From contig NZ_JACCBG010000001.1 in assembly GCF_013409645.1 (NCBI RefSeq), positions 1,116,001 to 1,180,000 of the forward strand: 64,000 bases of DNA. Direction: 5' to 3'. The DNA is from Nocardioides panaciterrulae (GTDB lineage: Bacteria > Actinomycetota > Actinomycetes > Propionibacteriales > Nocardioidaceae). The position numbers were made by a program, and so were the translations under genes. The notes beneath the pieces were generated by a model that did no database searches, was not told the DNA's origin, and saw nothing but the letters and a program-made list of their open reading frames with translations. How positions within the stretch are numbered: position 1 is the stretch's first letter; each line of letters opens with the position of its first letter. Below are positions 51,929 to 59,708 of the stretch, in pieces.

Positions 51929-52581
51929 AGTTCACCGGCGACGCCACCCTCAACGCCCCCGTCGACCGCGTCTGGCAGGCGCTGCTCGACCCGGCCGTGC
52001 TCGTGCGCACGATCCCGGGCTGCGAGCGCCTCGAGGCCAAGGGCGAGAACGCCTACGCGATGACGGTCACCGCCGGGGTCGCGGCGATCAAGGGCACCTA
52101 CTCCGGCTCGTGCGAGCTCTCCGACCTCGACCCGCACAGCTCGCTGGTGATGAGGCTCCAGGGCGCGGGCACCCCGGGCACCATCGGCGCGGACGTGAAC
52201 GTGCTGTTCCAGGACGGCGGCGACGGCACCACCACGATCACCTACGACGCCGACGCGGTCGTCGGCGGCATGGTCGGCGGCGTCGGCCAGCGGATGCTGA
52301 CCTCGGTCTCGCGGCGGATGGCCGGGGAGTTCTTCGGCAACGTCGACGCGGTGCTCGGCGGCGTGCCGGCGGTGCCGGCCCCGGTCGCGGTCGCCGAGGC
52401 GGCGGCCGCCGCCGGCGCCCCCGTGGAGGCGCAGCCGGGGGTGTTCGTCGCCCCGCCGAAGACCGCCGCCGCCCCGTCGTACGACGACTTCCTCAAGGGC
52501 GTCGCGCTCGGCGCGGGACTGGTGCTGGCCGGCGTGGTCGTCGGCGGGTTCGTCGGCGGCGTCCTCGGACGGCGGCGCTGA
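51925..52581 (+). CDS. CoxG-like SRPBCC protein with membrane anchor
   Basis: The 218-residue protein begins with an SRPBCC fold (about 1-145: FTGDATLNAPVDRVWQALLDPAVLVRTIPGCERLE) typical of CoxG. A Pro/Ala linker (about 150-185) then a C-terminal helix (about 193-213, ALGAGLVLAGVVVGGFVGGVL) form a membrane anchor. CoxG proteins recruit or dock the hydroxylase to the membrane and may deliver hydrophobic cofactors. It starts GTG overlapping the large subunit. Confidence 0.82.
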   Translation: MKFTGDATLNAPVDRVWQALLDPAVLVRTIPGCERLEAKGENAYAMTVTAGVAAIKGTYSGSCELSDLDPHSSLVMRLQGAGTPGTIGADVNVLFQDGGDGTTTITYDADAVVGGMVGGVGQRMLTSVSRRMAGEFFGNVDAVLGGVPAVPAPVAVAEAAAAAGAPVEAQPGVFVAPPKTAAAPSYDDFLKGVALGAGLVLAGVVVGGFVGGVLGRRR

Positions 52582-52586
52582 CCGCG

Positions 52587-54026
52587 ATGACCGACCTCTC
52601 CGTCGACTCGACCGCGCGCGACCAGGCCGCTGCGGTCCGCAGCCGCGCGATCTCCGCGCGCGAGCTGCTCGACCTGCACCTCGAGCGGATCGCCGAGCGC
52701 AACCCGCAGCTGAACGCGATCGTCTCGCTCGACGAGGAGCGCGCCCGGGCGGGCGCCGCCGCCGCCGACGCGGCGCTCGCGACGGCCGGTCGCGACGGCG
52801 CCGAGGTGGGGGCCGAGGTGGGGGCGCTGCACGGGCTGCCGTTCGCGTTCAAGGACACCCACGCGGTGGCCGGCTGGCGCACGACGTACGGCTCGCCGCT
52901 CTACGCCGAGCACGTGCCGGACCGGGACGAGCTGCTCGTCGAGCGGGTCCGCGGCGCCGGGGCGGTGGTGCTCGGCAAGACCAACGTGCCCGAGTTCGCC
53001 GCCGGGTCCCACACCTTCAACACGGTCTTCGGCACCACGCTGAACCCGGTCGACCCGACCCGGTCGGCCGGCGGCTCCAGCGGGGGCGCGGCGTGTGCGC
53101 TGGCCGCCGGCATGGTGCCGCTCGCGGACGGCTCCGACATGGGCGGCTCGCTGCGCAACCCGGCGTCGTTCTGCGGGGTGGTCGGCCTGCGGCCCTCGCT
53201 GGGCCGGGTCCCGGAGTGGCCGCTCTACAACCAGTGGGAGGCCACGTCGGTGGGCGGGCCGATGGCCCGCAACGTCGGCGACCTGGCGCTGCTGCTGTCG
53301 GTGCTGGCCGGGCCGGACCCGCGGGCGCCGCTGGCGCTGGGCGACCCGGGCCGGACGTTCGCGCCGCCGGTGCGCGGGTCGCTGGCCGGCCTCCGGGTCG
53401 CGCTGTCGGTCGACCTCGGCGGCGCGTTCGAGGTCGACGACGAGGTCGCCGCGGTGGTCTCGTCCTCGGCGTCGGTGTTCACCGGGGCCGGTGCGTCCGT
53501 CGCCGACGCCCACCCCGACCTCGGCCTGGCCGACGACACGTTCCGCACCCTGCGCGCCTGGCACTTCCAGGCGAAGTTCGGCCGCCTGCTGGCCGAGCAC
53601 CCCGACTCCTTCAAGCAGTCGCTCGCGGACAACATCCGGGCGGGGGAGCCGCTGACCGGCGCCGACGTCGCCCGCGCGTACACGGAGCGCACGGCCCTGG
53701 CCGAGACGATGCGCGAGTTCTTCGCCGGCGTCGACGGCCCGGCGTACGACGTGCTGGTGCTGCCGGTCTCGCAGGTGCCGCCGTTCCCCGCGGACCAGGA
53801 GTTCCCGACCGCGATCAACGGCCGGCCGATGGCGAGCTACCTGGACTGGATGCGCTCGGCGTACTTCATCACCGTCACCGGTTGCCCGGCGATCTCGGTG
53901 CCGTGCGGGACGACCGCCGACGGGCTTCCGGTCGGCGTCCAGATCGTGGCCCCGCACGGGCGCGACCGGTTCCTGCTGGAGGTCGCCGCGGCGTTCGAGG
54001 AGGCCGCGGGCGTCGTCCGCGGGTAG
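52587..54026 (+). CDS. amidase-signature enzyme
   Basis: The protein has 479 residues. The Ser-cisSer-Lys triad is visible: Lys in FAFKDTHAV (about 92), the cis-Ser in AGGSSGGAACALAAG and the nucleophile Ser in DGSDMGGSLRNPA. It hydrolyses an amide or ureide, perhaps a ring-opened product of the hydroxylase pathway. It follows CoxG by 5 bases. Its stop codon TAG is also part of the -10 hexamer of the RidA gene. Confidence 0.87.
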   Translation: MTDLSVDSTARDQAAAVRSRAISARELLDLHLERIAERNPQLNAIVSLDEERARAGAAAADAALATAGRDGAEVGAEVGALHGLPFAFKDTHAVAGWRTTYGSPLYAEHVPDRDELLVERVRGAGAVVLGKTNVPEFAAGSHTFNTVFGTTLNPVDPTRSAGGSSGGAACALAAGMVPLADGSDMGGSLRNPASFCGVVGLRPSLGRVPEWPLYNQWEATSVGGPMARNVGDLALLLSVLAGPDPRAPLALGDPGRTFAPPVRGSLAGLRVALSVDLGGAFEVDDEVAAVVSSSASVFTGAGASVADAHPDLGLADDTFRTLRAWHFQAKFGRLLAEHPDSFKQSLADNIRAGEPLTGADVARAYTERTALAETMREFFAGVDGPAYDVLVLPVSQVPPFPADQEFPTAINGRPMASYLDWMRSAYFITVTGCPAISVPCGTTADGLPVGVQIVAPHGRDRFLLEVAAAFEEAAGVVRG

Positions 54027-54029
54027 GTT
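54024..54029 (+). promoter_or_regulatory. putative -10 element (TAGGTT) for ridA, overlapping the amidase stop
   Basis: The hexamer includes the amidase TAG stop and ends 6 bases before the RidA ATG at 54036. Confidence 0.45.
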
Positions 54030-54035
54030 CGGCCC

Positions 54036-54428
54036 ATGCCTGTCGAGCTGCTGCGCACCGAGGCCCTCTCCGACCGCGCGCCCTACGCCTACGCCGCGCG
54101 GATCTCGGGCGGCGGCGTGGTCTTCACCGCCGGCGCCTGCCCGCTCGACGCCGAGGGCCGGATCGGCCCGGTGGGCGACGTCGCCGGCCAGGCGAGGCTG
54201 GTCATGGACAACCTGGTGGCCGCGCTGGCGAGCGCGGGCGCCCGGCTCGAGGACGTCGCGAAGACGACGGTCTACGTCGCGACCGACCGCCGCGAGGACC
54301 TGCTCGCGGCCTGGGAGGTCGTGCGAGCGGTGTTCGGCGAGCACGACGCGCCCAGCACGCTGCTCGCGGTCCCGCTGCTGGGCTACGAGGACCAGCTGGT
54401 CGAGGTCGAGGCGGTCGCGGTCAGCTAG
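54036..54428 (+). CDS. RidA-family enamine/imine deaminase
   Basis: The 130-residue protein is a YjgF/YER057c-fold protein: GGVVFTAGACPLDAEGRIGPVGDVAGQARLVMDNL and KTTVYVATDRREDL. RidA hydrolyses reactive 2-aminoacrylate imines, and homologues often travel with amine and heterocycle catabolic genes. The family's Arg expected in the active site lies in the C-terminal region as far as can be judged. It ends the cluster. Confidence 0.82.
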   Translation: MPVELLRTEALSDRAPYAYAARISGGGVVFTAGACPLDAEGRIGPVGDVAGQARLVMDNLVAALASAGARLEDVAKTTVYVATDRREDLLAAWEVVRAVFGEHDAPSTLLAVPLLGYEDQLVEVEAVAVS

Positions 54429-54443
54429 GACCGACGCCCGGGC

Positions 54444-54692
54444 TCACTCCAGGTAGCCCTCGACCGTGCCCTCGGGCCGGACCTCGGCCGCGTTCGGGTC
54501 CTGGCCGAACTCCCGTCGTGCCCGGCGCTGCCGCAGCAGGTCCCAGCACTGGTCGAGCTCGACCTCGAGCCGGCGGAGCCGCTGGTGCTCCTCGGTGGCC
54601 GAGATCTCGCCCCGGGCGAGGGTCTCGCGCAGGCGGTGCTCCTCCTCGACGAGGTCGTGGATCCGATGCCGGAGGTCGGGGTCGTCGTTCAT
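54444..54692 (-). CDS. DUF2630 small helical protein
   Basis: The protein has 82 residues and is almost all helix: RIHDLVEEEHRLRETL, RLRRLEVELDQCWDLLRQRRARREFG and EVRPEGTVEGYLE, which are DUF2630 signatures. Function is unknown. The CAGACT hexamer (minus strand, 54699-54704) ends 6 bases before the ATG. Confidence 0.85.
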   Translation of the reverse strand: MNDDPDLRHRIHDLVEEEHRLRETLARGEISATEEHQRLRRLEVELDQCWDLLRQRRARREFGQDPNAAEVRPEGTVEGYLE

Positions 54693-54763
54693 GGATCGAG
54701 TCTGGCACCGCCGAGTCTGCGAAGGATGCCGCGTCGCGGTCCCTATCGTGGAATGCTGCGCCG

Positions 54764-56347
54764 GTGCCCGGACCCTTCGACGACGCAGGCGTCCTGCGGG
54801 AGCTCTACGAAGCCGTGGACTGGTCGGCCACCTCGCTCGGACCGGTCGAGGGCTGGAGCCCCGCGCTGCGCACCTCGCTCGCCATGGCGCTGAACACGCG
54901 CTTCCCGATCACGCTGCTGTGGGGCCCGGAGTTCGTGCTGCTCTACAACGAGGCCTACGTCGAGCTCATCGCCGAGAAGCACCCCCGCGCGCTGGGACGC
55001 CCCGCGGACCGGGTGTTCCCGGAGGCGTGGGACACCATCGGCCCGCTGATGGCGCAGGTGATCGCCACCGGTCGGGCGAACTGGCTCGAGAACCAGTACC
55101 TGCCGATGCGCCGCTCGGGCTTCCTGGAGGAATGCTGGTTCAGCTACTCCTACTCGGCCGTGCGCGGCGCGGACGGCACGGTCGAGGGCATCATCGACAT
55201 CACGACCGAGACCACCGCGCAGATGATCATCGGGCGGCGGCTGCAGATGCTGGCCCAGCTGCGCGACGCGCTGGCGCCGGTGGAGCGGGTCGAGGACGTC
55301 CCGGTGCGCGCCCTCGAGGTGCTGCGCTCGCATCCGGCCGACGTCGAGGCGGCGGAGGTGCGCGTCGCCGGGGTGGCACCGGACCGGGACCCGTCGCTGC
55401 CGGAGGCGCCGGTGGCCCCGCTGACCGGAGACCTCTCGCTGGAGGCGCTCGACGACGGGCTGGTCGGCTGGCTCCCGCTGGCGCCCGAGGACGACCGGCT
55501 CGACGCGATGCTCGTGGTCCGCCTGAGCCCGATGCTGCGGCGCGACGACGGCTACTTCGACTTCCTGCGGCTGCTCGCGGCCGCGCTGACCCAGGCCCTG
55601 GAGTCCGTGCGGATCCGGGAGGCCGAGCGGATGTGGTCCGAGGAGCTCCAGCGCAGCCTGCTCGCCCGCCCGACCAGCTACCCGGGCGTGGAGATCGCGG
55701 CGTGCTACCAGCCCGCGGCCGAGATCGTCCAGGTCGGGGGCGACTGGTACGACGCGTTCCGCGCCCCCGACGGCTCGCTGGCGCTGGTCGTGGGCGACGT
55801 CGCGGGCCACGACGAGCGCGCGGCGGCGTCCATGGGCCAGATCCGGAACATGCTGCGCGGGGTCGCGCACACCCGGCAGGGCGACCCGTCCGTGGTGCTG
55901 TCGCAGCTCGACAGCGCGATCGCGGGCGTGGAGCTGCCCGGCGTCGCGACCGCGGTGCTGGGCGAGCTCGAGACCGCGGACGCCGACGGGTCGATGCACC
56001 TGCGCTGGTCGAACGCCGGGCACCCGCCGCCGGTGCTGCTGGAGCCCGACGGGAGCACCCGGCTGCTCGAGACCGAGCCGGACCTGCTGCTCGGCCTGGA
56101 GGTCGGCACCGACCGCCACGACCACCGGCTCGACCTGCTGCCCGGCTCGTCCCTGCTGCTCTACACCGACGGGCTGGTCGAGCGCCGCGGCGCACCCCTG
56201 GAGGACGGGCTGTCCTGGCTGCTCGACCAGGTGCGCGACCGGGCCGACCTCACCGCCGAGCAGCTCGGTGACCACGTGCTCGGGCAGCTCGACGGCCGCG
56301 CGGAGGACGACATCGCGCTGCTCGTCGTACGCATCGCGCCCTGCTGA
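54764..56347 (+). CDS. PAS-domain SpoIIE-type PP2C phosphatase
   Basis: The protein has 527 residues. A PAS-like sensor (about 15-150: DWSATSLGPVEGWSPALRTSL, ITLLWGPEFVLLYNEAYVELI) is followed by a GAF-like segment and a C-terminal SpoIIE phosphatase (about 310-525) with metal motifs GGDWYDAF, VVGDVAGHDERAAASMG and AEDDIALLVVR. Such phosphatases dephosphorylate anti-sigma antagonists in actinobacterial stress responses. GTG 54764 is taken as start. A partner anti-sigma gene is not in the window. Confidence 0.85.
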   Translation: MPGPFDDAGVLRELYEAVDWSATSLGPVEGWSPALRTSLAMALNTRFPITLLWGPEFVLLYNEAYVELIAEKHPRALGRPADRVFPEAWDTIGPLMAQVIATGRANWLENQYLPMRRSGFLEECWFSYSYSAVRGADGTVEGIIDITTETTAQMIIGRRLQMLAQLRDALAPVERVEDVPVRALEVLRSHPADVEAAEVRVAGVAPDRDPSLPEAPVAPLTGDLSLEALDDGLVGWLPLAPEDDRLDAMLVVRLSPMLRRDDGYFDFLRLLAAALTQALESVRIREAERMWSEELQRSLLARPTSYPGVEIAACYQPAAEIVQVGGDWYDAFRAPDGSLALVVGDVAGHDERAAASMGQIRNMLRGVAHTRQGDPSVVLSQLDSAIAGVELPGVATAVLGELETADADGSMHLRWSNAGHPPPVLLEPDGSTRLLETEPDLLLGLEVGTDRHDHRLDLLPGSSLLLYTDGLVERRGAPLEDGLSWLLDQVRDRADLTAEQLGDHVLGQLDGRAEDDIALLVVRIAPC

Positions 56348-56397
56348 CCGATCCGGGCTGACCGATCGGGGCTGACCGATCGGGCTGACCGGCTGGG
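56343..56397 (+). repeat. four-copy 13-14 bp tandem repeat after the phosphatase
   Basis: Units close to GCTGACCGATCGGG begin at 56343, 56357, 56371 and 56384; the first covers the phosphatase stop codon. Confidence 0.7.
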
Positions 56398-56663
56398 CCG
56401 ATGAGGGGACGTTGGTCCCTGCCGGGGGCGGCCCGCCGGACGGCACCATGGAGGTGCGCCACTTCCTCACAGAAGAGCGCGATGGACCGCAGGCGAGGGC
56501 CCGCTCGACGGGTGAGACGTCGCGACGACCGGGTGGCGAGTCATCGGGGCCGGGACCTGCGGACCACCGACCGGGAGCGCCACCTGCACCGGTCACCAGA
56601 GGGGCCCTTGCGACTCATACTTGCGAGGGCCCTTCGCCGCGTCCGCGCCCGACGTGCGCGACA
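56348..56663. other. 316-base non-coding region with palindromes
   Basis: Besides the tandem repeats this stretch has a perfect GGGAC-N4-GTCCC palindrome at 56406-56419, and a near-perfect inverted repeat with arms GGGCCCTTGC (56602-56611) and GCGAGGGCCC (56623-56632). The minus strand and other frames show only low-complexity open frames. An ATG at 56448 is in frame with the acyltransferase but lacks a ribosome site and gives unstructured sequence, so no gene is called. Confidence 0.5.
56406..56419. promoter_or_regulatory. GGGAC-N4-GTCCC palindrome (DevR/DosR-type box)
   Basis: GGGAC-GTTG-GTCCC is a perfect inverted repeat with the spacing of the mycobacterial DevR/DosR consensus. A nearby gene is not obvious; the closest downstream gene is the acyltransferase at 56673. 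Whether a DevR-type regulator is encoded elsewhere is unknown. Confidence 0.5.
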
Positions 56664-56665
56664 AT
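56660..56665 (+). promoter_or_regulatory. putative -10 element (GACAAT) for the acyltransferase gene
   Basis: The hexamer ends 7 bases before GTG 56673 and covers the alternative ATG at 56664, which supports the GTG as the true leaderless start. Confidence 0.45.
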
Positions 56666-56672
56666 GCCTGTC

Positions 56673-57356
56673 GTGACGTCCGACTCGGGGTTCTACGAGG
56701 TGCTGCACCGGGTGATACCGCCCCTGGTCAAGGCGATCTGGCGACCCACGGTGATCGGGCTGGAGAACGTGCCGCGCACCGGCGGCGTGATCCTCGCCAG
56801 CAACCACCTCAGCTTCGCGGACTCCGTGGTGATCCCGGTGGTGGTGCCGCGCAAGGTGGTCTTCCTGGCCAAGTCCGACTACTTCACCGGCCGGGGCGTG
56901 AAGGGCACCGCCTCCCGCCTGTGGTTCGAGGGGATCGGCATGCTGCCGGTCGACCGCGACGACAAGAAGGCCGCGCTGGCGAGCCTCGACACCGCCCTGG
57001 AGGTGCTCACGCGCGGGGAGGCGTTCGGCATCTACCCCGAGGGCACCCGCTCCCGCGACGGCCGGCTCTACCGTGGCCGCACCGGCGTCGCGCACCTGGC
57101 GCTGACCGCGCGCGTCCCGGTCGTCCCGGTCGGCCTGACCGGCACCGAGAAGCTCCAGCCGGTGGGCTCCTCCCGGCCGCGCGTCGTCCCCGTCACCGTG
57201 CGCTTCGGGACCCCGATCGAGGTCGCCGGCCGCTACGACGGCGTCCCCCTCGGCCGCGCCCGCCGCCAGGTCACCGACGAGATCATGGCCGCCATAGGAC
57301 ACCTCTCCGGCCAGGAGCCCGCCGGCATCTACAACGAACGACCCACCGAACCCTGA
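56673..57356 (+). CDS. 1-acylglycerol-3-phosphate acyltransferase (PlsC-like)
   Basis: The protein has 227 residues with the acyltransferase motifs SNHLSFADS (NHx4D, about 42-50), the FEGIGMLPVDRDD block, IYPEGTRSRDGRLYRG (substrate-phosphate site) and VPVGLTG. It acylates lysophosphatidic acid or a related acceptor. The GTG at 56673 is preferred over ATG 56664 because GACAAT upstream gives leaderless spacing. It stands between two repeat-rich gaps. Confidence 0.85.
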   Translation: MTSDSGFYEVLHRVIPPLVKAIWRPTVIGLENVPRTGGVILASNHLSFADSVVIPVVVPRKVVFLAKSDYFTGRGVKGTASRLWFEGIGMLPVDRDDKKAALASLDTALEVLTRGEAFGIYPEGTRSRDGRLYRGRTGVAHLALTARVPVVPVGLTGTEKLQPVGSSRPRVVPVTVRFGTPIEVAGRYDGVPLGRARRQVTDEIMAAIGHLSGQEPAGIYNERPTEP

Positions 57357-57359
57357 TCC

Positions 57360-57469
57360 GTTGAGTTGGGCCCCCCGCCCCGTTGAGTTGGGCCCCGCGC
57401 CGGGTTGAGTTGGGCCCCCCGCCGCGTTGAGTTGGGCCCCCCGCCGCGTTGAGTTGGGCCACCTGCCGT
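57360..57469 (+). repeat. five perfect-period 22-bp tandem repeats
   Basis: Copies starting with GTTGAGTTGGGCC begin at 57360, 57382, 57404, 57426 and 57448, exactly 22 bases apart. The consensus unit is GTTGAGTTGGGCC followed by a C/G-rich 9 bases. It lies between the acyltransferase and the hydantoinase genes. It is not a CRISPR (no spacers) and has no coding sense. Confidence 0.85.
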
Positions 57470-57547
57470 CCTCGGTTGGCAGGGGTTGCCCGCAATCTGG
57501 CGTTCCGTCGGCAGATGCTGCCGTGGTCCGGACCGGTCGCGAGCGAC

Positions 57548-57553
57548 TTGAAT
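57548..57553 (+). promoter_or_regulatory. putative -10 element (TTGAAT) for the hydantoinase operon
   Basis: The hexamer ends 7 bases before ATG 57561 and overlaps an alternative ATG at 57552. Confidence 0.4.
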
Positions 57554-57560
57554 GTCCGGC

Positions 57561-59708
57561 ATGACGAACAGCTCGCCCGAGGCGCGGCGACGGATCAGGA
57601 TCGGCATCGACACCGGAGGCACCTTCACCGACGTGGTGGCCTTCGACGAGGAGTCGGGGGAGCTGGTCACGACCAAGACCCCGTCCACGCCGGGCAACCC
57701 CGCCGACGGCTTCATGGCCGGCATCGACAAGGTGCTCGGGCTGATGGGCCACTCGCAGGGCGCTGACGTGGCTGGGGGAGCCGAGGCGATCACGGCCGTC
57801 AGCCACGGCACCACGGTCGCGACCAACCAGCTGCTCGAGGGCAAGGTCGACCGGCTCGGGTTCATCACCACCGAGGGCTACGAGGCGATGCTCGAGATCG
57901 CCCGCCAGTCGGTGCCGGACGGCTACGGCAACTCCTACTTCTGGGTCAAGCCCGAGCGGATCGTGCCCCGCCATCTGGTCAAGGGCGTCGGCGGCCGGCT
58001 GGACTTCACCGGCGCCGAGGTGCGGCCGTTCGACGAGGACGGCGCCCGCGCGGTGGCCCGCTGGTTCCGGGCGCAGGGCATCCTCACGCTGGGCGTGTGC
58101 TTCCTGCACGCCTACGCCAACCCCGAGCACGAGGAGCGGATGCGGGCGGTGCTCGCCGAGGAGCACCCCGACGCGGTCGTGTCGCTGTCCAGCCAGGTGC
58201 TGCGCGAGTACCGCGAGTACGAGCGGGCGATGACCACGCTGGTCGACGCCGCGGTCAAGCCCCGGCTCTCGGCGTACGTCAACAACATCAAGGCGCGACT
58301 GGCGGCGTACGCCGGGGCGGGCCCGACCGCCGCGAGGACCGTCCCGTTCTACGTCATGAAGTCCAACGGGGGCGTGCTCTCCGCCGACGAGGTCGTGCAC
58401 CAGCCGATCACCACCGTGCTCTCCGGCCCGGCCGCCGGCGCCCTGGGCGCCGCGCTGATCGCGAAGGTCGCGGGCTTCGACAAGGTGCTCACCTCCGACG
58501 GCGGGGGCACCTCGACCGACGTGTCGGTGGTCATCGACGGCGAGCCGACCCTGACCACCGAGGGCAGCGTCGGCGCGTTCCCGTCGAAGATCCCCATGAT
58601 CGACGTCGTGACCGTCGGTGCCGGCGGCGGCTCGATCGCCTGGCTCTCGCCCGAGGGCACCCTCAAGGTCGGTCCGCAGTCGGCGGGCGCCGACCCGGGA
58701 CCGCTCTGCTACGGCAAGGGCGGCACCGACGTCACCATCACCGACGCCCACGTGTTCCTGGGCCGGATCCCGCCGCACCTGCTCGGCGGCGAGATCCCGC
58801 TCGACGTCGAGGCGGCCCGGCGCGGCATCGAGGAGCTGGCCGACCACCTCGGCCTGACCCCCGAGGCGTGCGCCGCCGGCATCCTGGAGATCTCGGCCTG
58901 GAACCAGGCCAACGCGCTGCGCCAGGTCACCGTCAAGCGCGGCCTCGACGTCCGCGACTTCACCCTCACCACGTTCGGCGGCTCCGGCTCGCTGCTGCTG
59001 TGCCGGCTCGTGGACGTGCTCGGCCTCCCGACGGTGCTGGTGCCGCCGAACCCCGGCAACGTCTCGGCCTTCGGCCTGCTGACCGTGGACGTGAAGAACG
59101 ACTACGTGCAGACCCACGTCGCGCTCGCCGACGCCCTCGAGCCGGACACGGTGGCCGGCGTCCTCGACGCGCTCACCGCGCAGGCCGCCGAGGCGCTGGC
59201 CAAGGAGGGCTTCGAGGAGGACCGGCACGTCTTCGCCCGCACCGCCGACCTGCGCTACTTCGGGCAGGCCTTCGAGGTCCGGGTGCCGGTGCCCGACGGG
59301 CCGGTCGACGCCGCGGTGCTCGACGAGGTCGGGCGGCGCTTCCACGCCGAGCACCGGGCCCTCTACGGCTACGACTTCTCCGGCGACCCCTCCCAGCAGG
59401 TCGAGTGGGTCAACCTCCGGGTCTCGGGCATCGGCCCGATCCAGCGCCCCGAGATCCGCCGGCACGACGGCGGTGCGACCGCCGGCGCCGAGCCGGTGGC
59501 GAAGGGCCACCGCCCGGTCTGCTTCGACCCCGAGGACAAGTACGTCGACAGCCCCGTCTACTGGCGGCCCGACCTGCGGCCCGGCACCACCGTGACCGGC
59601 CCCGCGATCATCGAGGAGTTCGGCTCCACGGTGCCGCTGCACCCCGGGTTCACCGCCCGCATCGACGAGTACCTCAACATCATCGTGACCCGCGAGGGGG
59701 AGAAGTGA
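57561..59708 (+). CDS. hyuA: hydantoinase/oxoprolinase A subunit
   Basis: The protein has 715 residues. It carries GIDTGGTFTDVVAF (N-terminal ATPase-type motif), SHGTTVATNQLLEG, LTSDGGGTSTDVS (phosphate 2) and VTVGAGGGSIAW. Members use ATP to open the hydantoin ring or 5-oxoproline. Together with subunit B it would open a five-membered imide such as hydantoin or N-methylhydantoin. ATG 57561 is used because TTGAAT fits a -10 before it. It overlaps hyuB by 4 bases. Confidence 0.87.
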   Translation: MTNSSPEARRRIRIGIDTGGTFTDVVAFDEESGELVTTKTPSTPGNPADGFMAGIDKVLGLMGHSQGADVAGGAEAITAVSHGTTVATNQLLEGKVDRLGFITTEGYEAMLEIARQSVPDGYGNSYFWVKPERIVPRHLVKGVGGRLDFTGAEVRPFDEDGARAVARWFRAQGILTLGVCFLHAYANPEHEERMRAVLAEEHPDAVVSLSSQVLREYREYERAMTTLVDAAVKPRLSAYVNNIKARLAAYAGAGPTAARTVPFYVMKSNGGVLSADEVVHQPITTVLSGPAAGALGAALIAKVAGFDKVLTSDGGGTSTDVSVVIDGEPTLTTEGSVGAFPSKIPMIDVVTVGAGGGSIAWLSPEGTLKVGPQSAGADPGPLCYGKGGTDVTITDAHVFLGRIPPHLLGGEIPLDVEAARRGIEELADHLGLTPEACAAGILEISAWNQANALRQVTVKRGLDVRDFTLTTFGGSGSLLLCRLVDVLGLPTVLVPPNPGNVSAFGLLTVDVKNDYVQTHVALADALEPDTVAGVLDALTAQAAEALAKEGFEEDRHVFARTADLRYFGQAFEVRVPVPDGPVDAAVLDEVGRRFHAEHRALYGYDFSGDPSQQVEWVNLRVSGIGPIQRPEIRRHDGGATAGAEPVAKGHRPVCFDPEDKYVDSPVYWRPDLRPGTTVTGPAIIEEFGSTVPLHPGFTARIDEYLNIIVTREGEK

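Noticed and set aside
51925..52581. Annotation of the Mo cluster as a carbon monoxide dehydrogenase
   Set aside because: The large subunit lacks the AYRCSFR motif, so a CO-oxidising function is not supported.
56412..56672. 72 extra codons before the acyltransferase, from ATG 56448
   Set aside because: No ribosome site, disordered low-complexity product and the acyltransferase has its own promoter-like hexamer.
57360..57469. Tandem repeat as a CRISPR array
   Set aside because: The units are adjacent without spacers and no cas genes are present.
57283..57495. Open frame across the 22-bp repeats on the minus strand
   Set aside because: The apparent repeat peptide is only the translation of the tandem DNA repeats; no start or family evidence.
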